Shown in pieces: positions 32,667 through 43,590 of a stretch of 64,000 nucleotides of DNA. Numbering within the stretch: the first letter of the stretch is position 1; every line of letters starts with the position of its first letter. This stretch comes from Craterostigma plantagineum (Eukaryota > Streptophyta > Magnoliopsida > Lamiales > Linderniaceae): the NCBI GenBank assembly GCA_027422505.1, contig JAPQWV010000649.1:62001-126000 (forward strand), given 5' to 3'. Both the position numbers and the translations under genes were made by a program. The notes below the pieces were generated by a model, which saw only the letters and a list, made by a program, of their open reading frames with translations, ran no database searches and was not told where the DNA came from.

Positions 32667-35196
32667 ATGGCATCTACTGGGCAACCCGTCGTTTCTTCTC
32701 TCAAAAGGAGTGCATCGGCTGACAGTGATGAGCTTATTATAACACCTCTAGGGGCGGGCAGTGAAGTGGGTCGATCTTGCGTTTACATGTCTTACAAAGG
32801 CAAAACAGTTTTGGTGAGCTATGCCTTCTTTTGCCTTACTTGACCTACCAAGTACTCTGAGCTGTTTGTTATTACGTTTTCTACTTGCGATGAAGATATT
32901 GTGTGCCAACACATTGAACGAGCTTTAGATTAATTTTTGAGGTACGATGTCATGACAACTAACTATGGCCCTTTCTTTTCTCCATAATCGGCCTATAGTT
33001 CGACTGTGGGATTCATCCAGGTTTCTCAGGGATGTCAGCACTGCCTTACTTCGACGAGATCGATCCTTCAACCATAGATGTTCTTCTTGTTACGCAGTAT
33101 GCAACTTGTTTTACTCCTTAGCTTTTGGCATATAAGCCATTTCCTGTTCGCGTGGACCAATTAACATCGTATTCCTGTTAAAATTTATTATGCCTATCTG
33201 CAGCTTTCACTTGGACCATGCTGCGTCGCTTCCATATTTTCTGGAGAAGGTGGGTTGTTTCTATCATGATACATATGGTTCTCACTGCTGTATGTTGTTT
33301 TGCTAGCTTTTCTTTGTTATGATTCAGACTACATTCAAAGGACGAGTATTTATGACTCATGCAACCAAGGCCATCTACAAGCTTCTTCTATCAGATTATG
33401 TCAAAGTCAGCAAAGTTTCTGTCGAGGATATGCTATTTGATGAACAGGACATTCTCCGCTCTATGGATAAAATTGAGGTCAGTCTCTTCGTCAAACACAT
33501 CGTTAAGCTTTGAAAATTGGGACATTGGACATGCATTAGCTTAAAATTTATTTTCATACAGGTCATCGACTTTCATCAAACACTAGAGGTTAATGGTATT
33601 CGCTTTTGGTGTTATACTGCTGGCCATGTTCTTGGAGCTGCCATGTTCATGGTTGACATCGCTGGAGTTCGTGTCCTCTACACTGGAGACTACTCCCGTG
33701 AAGAAGACAGACACCTTCGAGCGGCTGAGATCCCCCAATTCTCGCCTGACGTTTGTATCATTGAATCGACTTATGGCGTCCAAACCCACCAGCCTCGTCA
33801 CATAAGAGAAAAGCTCTTCACGGATGTCATTTACAACACGGTTTCTCAAGGGGGGCGTGTTTTGATCCCAGCGTTTGCCCTTGGCCGTGCTCAAGAATTA
33901 CTGCTTATCCTGGACGAATACTGGTCGAGTCATCCCGAACTTCGCAGCGTTCCCATATACTATGCCTCCCCGCTGGCCAAGAGGTGCATGGCTGTTTACC
34001 AGACTTACATCAACTCCATGAACGATAGGATCAGAAACCAGTTTGCCAATTCGAACCCTTTTGATTTCAAGCACATCTCACCGTTAAAAAGCCTCGACGA
34101 GTTTAGCGATGTGGGACCCGCCGTGGTGATGGCTAGTCCTGGTGGGCTTCAGAGCGGCCTGTCGAGGCAGCTGTTTGATAAATGGTGTTCGGACAAGAAA
34201 AATGCTTGCGTGATACCTGGTTATGTAGTAGAAGGGACTTTGGCGAAGACGATCATCAGTGAGCCCAAGGAAGTTACCCTGGCGAGTGGTTTGACTGCTC
34301 CGCTGAACATGCAAGTCCACTATATATCCTTCTCGGCTCATGCGGACTACAACCAAACAAGCACGTTCTTGAAAGAGCTTATGCCTCCCAACATCATTTT
34401 GGTCCACGGCGAAGCGAATGAGATGGGCAGACTGAAACAGAAGCTCCTCTCCCTTTTTGCAGATGGGAACAACAAAATTCTCACGCCGAAGAATTGTCAG
34501 TCCGTGGAAATGCACTTCAACTCTCAGAAAATGGCGAAGACTATAGGCAGGCTGGCGCAGAACACGCCTTCTGTTGGAGAAACTGTGAGCGGTTTGCTGG
34601 TGAAGAAAGGCTTTACTTATCAGATCATGGCGCCCGAAGATCTCCACATCTTCTCTCAACTATCCACTGGCAATGTTATCCAAAGGATCACTGTACCTTA
34701 TTCTGGCGCATTCGCTGTGATCAAATACAGGCTGAAGCAGATATATGAGAGCGTTGAATCTTCTTCTGATGAAGAGACCGGCGTCCCCGTCCTACGTGTT
34801 CATGACCGTGTAACCGTAAAGCAAGAATCGGAGAATCACATCTCCATGCATTGGAACGCAGATCCCATAAGCGATATGGTATCTGACTCGATTGTGGCTC
34901 TAGTTCTTAATGCGGGCAGAGAATTGCCTAAAGTGGTGGCTGATGAATCTGGGAACGAAGAAGATAGAAGCAAGAAGGCAGATAAAATCTTATACGCTCT
35001 TCTAGTTTCGCTCTTCGGCGACGTTAAGTACGAAGATGGGAATAAGCTTGTGGTCAGTGTAGATGGAAATGTCGCTCGTTTGGATAAAGAGAGTGGTGAA
35101 GTTGAGAGTGAGAATTTAGGGCTTAAGGAACGAGTTAAGAAGGCGTTTCAACGTGTTAGAAGTGCTGTGAAGCCAATACCTCTTGAGATGTCTTAA
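32667..35196 (+). CDS. CPSF73-I: Cleavage and polyadenylation specificity factor 73-I, pre-mRNA endonuclease
   Basis: This metallo-beta-lactamase/beta-CASP nuclease makes the 3' cut of pre-mRNA before polyadenylation. Exons 32667-32813, 32999-33096, 33204-33249, 33328-33477 and 33562-35196 join to 691 residues, the family length. Zinc ligands are in [13 protein letters not shown] (motif 2), with [14 protein letters not shown] and [17 protein letters not shown] further on. The beta-CASP region has [47 protein letters not shown] and [11 protein letters not shown], then LVHGEANEM. The C-terminal dimerisation domain ends [10 protein letters not shown]. Text matches Arabidopsis CPSF73-I far better than the divergent CPSF73-II. 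Confidence 0.96.
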
Positions 35197-35648
35197 GTCT
35201 TAACTTCGACTTTTTCTTGTAGTAGTTAACTCATACCATGCCATGTTGTGAGATGTTGGAATTTTCTTGCTGCAAAAACAATTATCTCCTGCTGTTTGCA
35301 TTTCTAAACTAATTTTAACAATATTGTTGTTATCTCGTATCCATCGTACTATGATGTTTTGTTTTGATAGACTACATTTCAGTTTGTCCTATAATGTAGC
35401 AACAAAGCAAATACCCTCACCGAAGCTTAGGATTGAATGAAACGCAGTATAATAGGTGTGTCTTTGTGCTCGGTGGAGGTGGGGTTTCTGCCTTTTCTTC
35501 TTTAATTGAAAAAAAAAAACTGATGTATTTCTTTACGTTACGCATCATCTTTCTGTCTTATTTATTTATTTTTATTACACTTTGAAAGGCACCTCTTCTA
35601 ACAATTCAACTGCTCCACTCCGCTCCACTTCGGAATTTTAATAAGATT
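35197..35648. other. Intergenic spacer downstream of CPSF73-I
   Basis: AT-rich 3' region, no gene. The rearranged Copia-B begins at 35649. Confidence 0.5.
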
Positions 35649-37542
35649 TGTTGAATAATTCTTCTCAGTCGAGTCTAAGTCATTAGCTTACTTAGTCTGT
35701 TTTTACTTGGTCTTTATTTAAGTTAGTGGGTTGTTCCTAATTATTAGCTTAGCCGTTATTTAAGTCTATATATTGAGTCATGTACTTCAGTTTATCAACA
35801 AGAGAGGTACGTTATTTTATTCCCATATTCTTTGCATCCTCAAATCTTATCAGTGGTATCAGAGACGTGAAACAGACGTAAGTAAAAACAGACTAAGTAA
35901 GCTAATGACTTAGACTCGACTGAGAAGAATTATTCAACATTGTCTCCCTTAAACTGAAAGTTCTGATAAGATTTGAGGATGCAAAGAATATGGGAATAAA
36001 ATAACGTACCTCTCTTGTTGATAAACTGAAGTACATGACTCAATATATAGACTTAAATAACGGCTAAGCTAATAATTAGGAACAACCCACTAACTTAAAT
36101 AAAGACCAAGTAAAAACAGACTAAGTAAGCTAATGACTTAGACTCGACTGAGAAGAATTATTCAACATTGCCTCCCTTAAACTGAAAGTTCACAAACATT
36201 CAGTTTACTAAGTCATCAGATGCACAAACTCCAAGCAGCTTCCTTAGCTTCTGAAACGTAATTAACTTCAATGGCTTGGTCATAATATCCGCTATCTGAT
36301 CATCACTCCTACAGTAGATAAGATCAACTATTCCATCCTTTGTTAGATCTCTTATCACTCGAAAATGAAACTTCACATCTATATGTTTGCTCCGCCCATG
36401 CATAACCGGGTTCTTATTGAGCTTTATCGCAGAACTGCTATCACAAAAAATTAAGGTCGCTCCATCTTTCTTGAAGTGCAGCTCTTCAAGAATCCGTCTC
36501 AGCCATATTGCTTGGCAAGCGCAACCTGCGGCAGCTACAAACTCTGCTTCAGCAGTAGATAACGTAACAATCGCTTGCTTTTTCGAAGACCACGAAACAG
36601 CTCCCGTACCAAACATGAAAACATAGCCCGATGTGCTTTTTCTATCATCTTGATCTCCGGCGTAATCGCTGTCCGTAAATCCATATAAATCTGCCCTTTC
36701 ACCCGCTTTGTAAAACAAGCCGTAAGAGATGGTTCCTTTCAAGTAGCACAGAATTCGTTTCGCAGCCAAAAGATGATTTTCTTTAGGACACTCCATGAAC
36801 CTGCTTATTAAACTTACAGCGTGCATTATGTCGGGCCTTGTAGCAGTCAAATACATCAAGCTTCCAACTATTTGCTTATAGAGTTTGCTGTCAACGTTTT
36901 TCCCTTCAGAATCTCGGACAAGTTTCAGACCCACTTCAGTAGGCGTTCCAACAGAATTGCAATTCTCCATTTCGAACCTGCTCAAGATTTCTTGCACATA
37001 CTTCCGTTGCGATATAAAAATGCCATCAGCAGATTGTATCACTTCAATGCCCAAAAAATAATGCAGCTTTCCAAGATCAGACATTTCAAATTCATGCATC
37101 ATGGACCTTTTAAAGCTATCGAACATAACACGATCATTTCCCGTAAAAATAAGGTCATCCACATATAAGCACACCATGAGAAATTTACCTCCATCTTCAG
37201 CTCTCGTAAATAGCGTATGCTCGTAAGGACACTTTTGAAAACCCGCTGCAGCAAAATAAGCATCTATACGACTATACCAAGCTCGGGGAGCTTGTTTTAA
37301 GCCATACAACGCCTTTTTGAGTTTGTATACCTTATTTTCGCTTCCATGCTTCACGTAACCTGGAGGTTGTTCGATAAATACCTGCTCTTGAAGGTCGCCA
37401 TGCAAGAACGCCGATTTTACGTCTAGTTGGAATATGGGCCAGCAATGTTGCGCTGCTAAAGCAATGATTAACCTGATGGTATCATGTCTCGCGACAGGCG
37501 CAAATACTTCCTTATAGTCCACTCCAAATTCTTGCGTGTATC
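35649..37542 (-). mobile_element. Copia-B, truncated and rearranged, with inverted LTRs
   Basis: A full 204-bp LTR on the plus strand (35649-35852) is followed by its primer site (TGGTATCAGAGAC at 35854). Next comes the first 59 bases of an inverted LTR (35881-35939) with the adjoining purine-tract side (35940-35963), then a complete inverted 204-bp LTR (35964-36167). Minus-strand pol sequence continues to 37542. There it breaks inside the reverse transcriptase, joined to a TRIM LTR. Thus RT and RNase H survive but gag, protease and integrase are gone. No target duplication was identified. Confidence 0.85.
36200..37542 (-). pseudogene. Copia-B reverse transcriptase (partial) and RNase H
   Basis: About 447 codons without a stop. 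It starts mid-RT ([20 protein letters not shown]) and includes [31 protein letters not shown], the catalytic [28 protein letters not shown] and the RNase H block FTDSDYAGDQDDRKSTSG, ending at 36200. It is a different family from Copia-A and Copia-C. The N-terminal half of pol is absent because of the junction at 37542. Confidence 0.9.
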
Positions 37543-37778
37543 CTTTTTAATTTTATATAATTTATTTCCAACACGCCCCCTCACGTCTAGGCTGATTTCA
37601 CTATTATCTAGCCTTAGACGTGTAACTCTCATAAATGGGTGGTCGTGAGGATTCGTACCCAGGACCTGCGGGTCCCTAAGCTCTGATACCATGTTAAGTG
37701 ACCACTTTCCCTAAATCTTTAGGGAAAGTGGTCACTTAACATGGTATCAGAGCTTAGGGACCCGCAGGTCCTGGGTAC
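37543..37778. mobile_element. Inverted pair of TRIM elements, left part
   Basis: A minus-strand TRIM copy has 31 bases of 3' LTR (37543-37573), a roughly 118-base internal region with the tract GAGGGGGCG and the primer site TGGTATCAGAGC, and 24 bases of 5' LTR (37692-37715). Two bases (TC) later a plus-strand copy begins with the same 24 LTR bases (37718-37741) and continues to 37778, where Copia-C interrupts it. The arms are perfectly complementary over at least 61 bases each. The family has no coding capacity. Confidence 0.85.
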
Positions 37779-37912
37779 TAAAGAAGAAAGTAAACTGAAC
37801 AATATTTCTTGAATTGATTCACTAAAGCCGTAAATCGAGAGTTCTATTACAATATCAATATATAGAGGCTAACAATAAGCTTAGAAAGGAAAGATATCGT
37901 GCTATTAAATGA

Positions 37913-38848
37913 CTATATTAATGGGAGAAGATTGCTCGATGATTTCCCATAATGCAGTGATTGGATCCCAATAAGATCCCTTGAATTACTCTTCACAATC
38001 TCTCTATTTTCGGGAAGGATATTCACAGCTTGACTTCCATCCTTATCACTCCAATTTCCATCCTTATCACTCCAATTTATGGCGTCAATATTGTTAATGT
38101 ATTTAATATCCTCCCTCAAACTATGCCGAGGCTGAAGGCAGAGTTTGTTGCGGAAGTGGCGTAAGGAAGCTTTACATAGGGGTTTCGTAAAGATGTCCGC
38201 AATTTGGAGAGTAGACGAGATGTGTCGAGTAATAAGGAGTCCCATCGAGACCCGCTCACGAACAAAATGGTAATCCAGTTCAATGTGTTTGCTGCGAGCA
38301 TGAAAAACAGGGTTAATAGTCATATGTAACGCACTTAAGTTGTCACAAAAGAGAGTTGGCGGTTGTGATTGAGGAATATGGAGGTCGCGTAAGAGGAATG
38401 TAAGCCAGGTTAATTCTGCAGCGGTGTTAGCCATCGCACGGTACTCGGCCTCAGTGCTGGATCGAGAGATAGTTGGTTGCTTTTTGGCGCACCATGAGAT
38501 AATATTTCGCCCCAAGAAAGTACAAAAGCCGGTTGTGGATCTTCGAGTGGTTGGACAACCTGCCCAATCTGCATCAGAGAACCCACAAAGATCAAGTGTA
38601 GAATCACCCGTTAAATGTAACCCGAGATTGATAGTGCCCTTTACATATCGTAAAATGCGACGAACCATTTTCATACTAGTGAGGGAAGGTGATTGCATAA
38701 ATTGAGAGACATAATTAACAGAAAATGACAAGTCGGGTCTGGTAAGAGTCAAGTATTGTAGAGCACCGACAATGCTACGGTAGAGAGAGGGGTCGGGGTA
38801 AGGTGTGGTAGCACTAAAGCCTTTAGTCTTAGTTTCCATTGGGTATGC
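37913..38848 (-). pseudogene. Copia-C RNase H region
   Basis: Continues pol in a second frame: PDPSLYRSIVGALQYLTLTR, RRILRYVKGTINLGL, then the RNase H block FSDADWAGCPTTRRSTTGFC and HARSKHIELDYHFVRERV. The shift near 38841 lies in a short run of G on the plus strand and equals one missing base. The ORF runs on about 65 codons into the LTR. Confidence 0.88.
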
Positions 38849-41811
38849 ATGGGTTTGCAATCGAGCATATGCGACTTATCAAGAATTGAATAAGCATAAT
38901 GAGTTTGAGAAAGGTGTAGCGAATTTTTATCTCGCTTAACTTCAATTCCAAGAAAATGATGAATGGAACCTAAATCCTTCATAGCAAACTCAGAGTGTAA
39001 AAGATCGACGAAATCATCAAGTAATTTTGAATTGGATCCTGTCAAAAGCATGTCATCGACATAAAGTAGTAAAATTAACGTACCAAGAGGGGAGTGCAAA
39101 ATAAAAAGAGATGGATCCGCTAGGCTGCAGAAAAAACCGTTAGCGAGCAAAAAAGCGCTAAAACGATCAAACCAAGCTCGCGGTGCTTGCTTGAGACCAT
39201 AAAGCGCCTTTTTCAGTTTACAAACATGAGAGGGAAAGAGTAAATCATGCATACCAGGAGGTTGATCCATGTAAATATCTTCAGTTATAAATCCATGGAG
39301 AAAAGCATTTTTGACATCTAATTGCCTAATGTCCCATTTACGAACTAATGCTAAACTAAGAACTAGACGTATTGTACCTGGTTTTATAACCGGAGAGAAA
39401 GTTTCAGTAAAGTCAATACCATCCACCTGATGGTATCCTTTGGCAACTAACCTGGCCTTTAGTCGATCAAGTGTACCGTTCGCTTTTAATTTTGCTTTGA
39501 ACACCCATTTTGATCCGACAACGTTCATGTGAGGTTCCCGAGGTACTAAGGTCCATGTCTGATTTTTGTGTAGTGCGTCAAGTTCCTCAATCATAGCTTG
39601 TCTCCAACCAGCATGCTGTAGAGCCGTTTTAACACTACGTGGTTCTTTTGGAATATCAGCACACTCATGAATGAGAGCATAACGGGGATTAGGTTTGTAT
39701 ATGCCATGTTGAGCGCGAGTGACCATACGACTAGACTCTGATTGGGCCTGTTCAACATGTAAGGAAGAGTCAAAGTTAGATGAAGAAGGAGATGAGGAGC
39801 TACCTGGACTTGGTAGCATGTCATGAGACGATATATCAATAAAATCATTTTGGGGAGCCAAAGTATCTGCAGCAGACGGTGATGGAGATTGAGGTGTCGT
39901 TGCTTGGTTATGATCACAAGTCATGGAGGGGGCAGAGGTAGCATCTTCGACATCAGAAATAGCTGATGATTCATGTAAAATATTGCATGGTATTGGGATT
40001 GGTGGAGATGCGTTTTCCTCAGGAGCACTGGTCTGATTTAGTGATAAGGGCGGAACGGGACTCAAAAATTCAGTGAAACCTGCATTTGAAGGATATGAAG
40101 GCATTTTAGTTTTGCAAGGAAAATTATTTTCATCAAATACCACATGTCTCGAAACAAACACCCTGTTGGTTGTTGGATCTAGACATCGATACCCTTTATG
40201 TTGGTTACTGTAACCTACAAAGACACAAGGTATAGTTTTAGAATCAAATTTATTTTTCTTCATATCCCAAGTGTATGGGTAGCACCTGCATCCAAAAACA
40301 CGTAAAATGGAATATGTAGGATGAGTACTATGTAGACCTAATGAAGAAGAAGGCAAACGGTTAATTAAATAAGTCGCGGTAGTAAAAGCGTCAACCCATA
40401 GCGACGTGGAAACGCCACTATGAAAAATCATAGTCATGCCAAGTTCTCTAATAGTGCGATGTCGACGTTCAACAATTCCTGTTTGCTCGGGTGTGTAAGG
40501 ACATGAAAGATGATGGATGATTCCTTGTTGTTGAAAATGATGTTTGAGTCTGTTATTCACAAACTCTCCGCCTCCATCAGTATGAAATATTTTTATTTCT
40601 GCATTGAATTGTCGATGCACATACTTTTCAAATGCCAAATAAACATCAAAGAAATCAGATTTAGCACGAATAGGAATTAACCACATATAACGAGAATAAT
40701 CGTCGACAAAGCATGCATAGTATCGAAATTTTCCAAGAGATAAAATGGGAGCTGGTCCCCAAATGTCACAATGAACTTTCTCAAAAATTTTCGTACTAAC
40801 AGAATTAGAAGCATTAAAGGGTAATTTGTTGAGTTTTCCAAGTTGACAACTTTCACAAAAAGTGTCAACTTTTTTATTTGAAATAACAGAAATCAACTTA
40901 TTTTTGCGCAAAAAATTAATTGTAGAACTTTGCGGATGCCCAAGACGTTGGTGCCATAACTCCTCTGTCCCTGAATTTTGTCGAGTCGAGAAATTTGCCT
41001 CCTTCATCTTAGACAAAACATAAAGATCACCTTTACGCTGACCCACTAGTAGGATCTGCCCTGTTGCTCGTTCCTTAATGCAAAACAACTCATTAGTGAA
41101 TTCACAGTTTAATGGATATTGTGACGTTAATTGACTAATGGAGAGTAAGTTCCTCGTCAATCGTGGGACTAATAGAACATCGCGCAATAATAATTTATTT
41201 TTACCATCAGATACCAAGGTGTCACCAACTGCATCTATTTTTAGAGGAGAACCATCGCCAATAAATACAGAATCACAACCAACATATTGTCTGAGATTAG
41301 AAAGCATACCTGAATTTGCAGTCATGTGGTTCGATGCGCCAGTATCGGTGGTCCACTCAGTATCAGCGATGGAGGTGTCCATGGTGAGAGCGGCAAGTGC
41401 ATGGGGAAGTTCATCATTGTGTGCTTGTGTCGGTAGACTCCAACATATTTTGGCGATGTGCCCTTGCTTTCCACATAGTTGGCATACCTCGTTTTTATAC
41501 ATCTCTCTCTCTGTAGTATTCATTCTTCTCTTACCAGGTGGTGGTGGTCGAGAAACGCCATTGTTACCCCTTTGAGATGATTGCCCTGAGTTAGAGTTAT
41601 TACCTGCAACATTAGAGTAATGAAAGTTGTTATTTGTCGCCTGAAATCCTCTTCCTTTTGAAGTGAACTGGTTGTGACGATTGTTGTGGTTTTGATGCTG
41701 ATGACGGTGATTACGCTCTCCATAAAACGCATATGATGGGGTATTTGATTCTTCAATCCATGAACTGCGTTGTTCGAAACCTTGTATAAGTTGATTGAAC
41801 TGATGATTCAA
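38749..41811 (-). pseudogene. Copia-C polyprotein: zinc knuckle, protease, integrase, reverse transcriptase
   Basis: 1,020 codons. Order: a short gag end with CQLCGKQGHIAKIC, protease TEWTTDTGASNHMTA, integrase (LWHQRLGHPQSSTI, VHCDIWGPAP, FHTDGGGEFVNNRL, GIVERRHRTIRELG), a Pro/Ser-rich linker, and reverse transcriptase (GSKWVFKAKLKANG, RQLDVKNAFLHGF, LYVDDMLLTG). Only about 210 bases separate its first Met from the LTR, so the capsid-forming part of gag is absent. After HMLDCKPMHT (about 38850) the frame departs from family sequence, which resumes in another frame. Confidence 0.9.
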
Positions 41812-42351
41812 ATCTGCTATTATATTGGGTGGCTCGATGAGCTCTTATTTGGCGCGATCGTTCCAAGCGGGAGTTTGATCCGTGTGTAGTCCTTACGAAG
41901 GTTTGGGCTTCACGCGGGCATTAAGGGGGGAGAGGGTTACTGCATGAGTTTGGTTCACGCGGTGGAATGATATCAAGCCACGGCTGAGTACCCAATGAAA
42001 GGATATAGCTCTCTGATACCATAAAGAAGAAAGTAAACTGAACAATATTTCTTGAATTGATTCACTAAAGCCGTAAATCGAGAGTTCTATTACAATATCA
42101 ATATATAGAGGCTAACAATAAGCTTAGAAAGGAAAGATATCGTGCTATTAAATGACTATATTAATGGGAGAAGATTGCTCGATGATTTCCCATAATGCAG
42201 TGATTGGATCCCAATAAGATCCCTTGAATTACTCTTCACAATCTCTCTATTTTCGGGAAGGATATTCACAGCTTGACTTCCATCCTTATCACTCCAATTT
42301 CCATCCTTATCACTCCAATTTATGGCGTCAATATTGTTAATGTATTTAATA

Positions 42352-42518
42352 GGTACGAATCCTCACGACCACCCATTTATGAGAGTTACACGTCTAAGGC
42401 TAGATAATAGTGAAATCAGCCTAGACGTGAGGGGGCGTGTTGGAAATAAATTATATAAAATTAAAAAGTGATGCACTCCCTTTGAGGTTAACCTTTTAGG
42501 GAAAGTGGTCACTTAACA
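42352..42518 (+). mobile_element. TRIM element, right part, with complete 3' LTR
   Basis: After the second GGTAC, the plus-strand TRIM resumes to its purine tract GAGGGGGCG and a full 81-bp 3' LTR at 42438-42518, which starts TGTTGGAAATAAATTATATA and ends CACTTAACA. With the left part this gives a miniature retrotransposon with 81-bp LTRs and about 118 bases between them, typical of TRIMs. Confidence 0.85.
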
Positions 42519-42815
42519 AGATTGTCAAAAGATGATCCCTTTCTTCATTTCGAGGACTATAACACAGGTTATATTATAAAAGAAAGTCAGATTTCGGGGT
42601 CGAACTTTAATGAAAGAATCAATTAGTTCGTCTTTAAAATATCATACTTTCAAACATAGAAGATATCTCAAATTTCAATATTTACTTTTATTTTAGGATG
42701 GGGAATCAATAAAGTGCTCCCACGATGGTTAAAAGAGCATATATTCTGACTTCGTCAGCCACCTTTTTCTTGTTTTCTTGGTATATATCAACACTTGATC
42801 TATATTAACGCTATC
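42519..42815. other. Spacer between TRIM and MITE
   Basis: AT-rich, no gene or recognised element. Confidence 0.4.
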
Positions 42816-42823
42816 CTCTCAGA

Positions 42824-43544
42824 TAGGGGTGAGCAAAAATATCCGAAAACCGGATTCCGATCCGGTATCCGGTTTTCAAAACCCGAAAAAAACGGATATC
42901 CGGTTTTAAAAACCGGATCGGATATCCGATCCGATTTATTTTAAACTAAACCGGATCGGATACGGATAGTGGTTTGTCTAAAATCCGGATATCCGGTATC
43001 CGGTTTTATATTTAAAAAAAATAAAAAAAATAAAAAATAGTCCAAAAAGAAAAATGAAGGTCCAAAAAGGAAAAAAATATCAAGTAGAATATTTAAATTT
43101 ATATTACTTTTATTATTGCAAAAAACTTTGTTAGGGAATTGAAATAAAAAAAAAACATAAAAACATCGAGACGCGGGTTAAAAAATTAATGTGAATTTGT
43201 GGTATTGTGTTTATTATTTATTATGTAATTTTGAATCATAAAATTCACATATTGTCTCAATTAATATGTCTAGAAATTCTTATATTGAAAAATATATTTT
43301 TTTTATTGTGATAAGAAATAAAAAATATGATTTTCAAAAGAAAATAATAAAAAATATAAGAAAAATAAATTTAAAAACCGGATGCGGATATCCGGTGTAA
43401 ATATCCGAATAAACCGGATATCCGATTTCCGGATATCCGATTAAAACCGGAGCGGATACGGATACCATTTTTCGATATCCGAAAATCCGGATATCCGAAT
43501 TTCGGATATCCGAAAAACCGGATATCCGGTTATGCTCACCCCTA
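42824..43544. mobile_element. hAT-type MITE with CGGATATCCG repeats
   Basis: The 721-bp element has 12-bp terminal inverted repeats, TAGGGGTGAGCA and TGCTCACCCCTA, and an 8-bp target duplication CTCTCAGA at 42816-42823 and 43545-43552, the hAT signature. Both ends are packed with short palindromes built from CCGGATATCCGG, so the ends can pair over a long distance. The middle is AT-rich. There is no transposase; it would be moved by an autonomous hAT elsewhere. Confidence 0.88.
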
Positions 43545-43590
43545 CTCTCAGACCATAAAAAGCTTACTACAAACTTTAAAAACAACTAAC

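Larger units (their letters stand above)
37779..42351 (-). mobile_element. Copia-C, very young, with TA...TA LTR ends
   Basis: LTRs at 37779-38108 and 42022-42351 are both 330 bp and look identical. A 5-bp duplication, GGTAC, lies at 37774-37778 and 42352-42356. On its own strand the LTR starts TATTAAATAC and ends CTTCTTTA, so the termini are TA...TA, not TG...CA. The primer site TGGTATCAGAGAG adjoins the right LTR. The element is 4.57 kb. The gag capsid region is nearly all missing and one frameshift breaks pol near 38841, yet LTR identity implies very recent transposition. Confidence 0.93.

Noticed and set aside
34084..34659. Antisense 191-codon frame over CPSF73-I.
   Set aside because: Shadow of a strongly conserved coding exon; no homology of its own.
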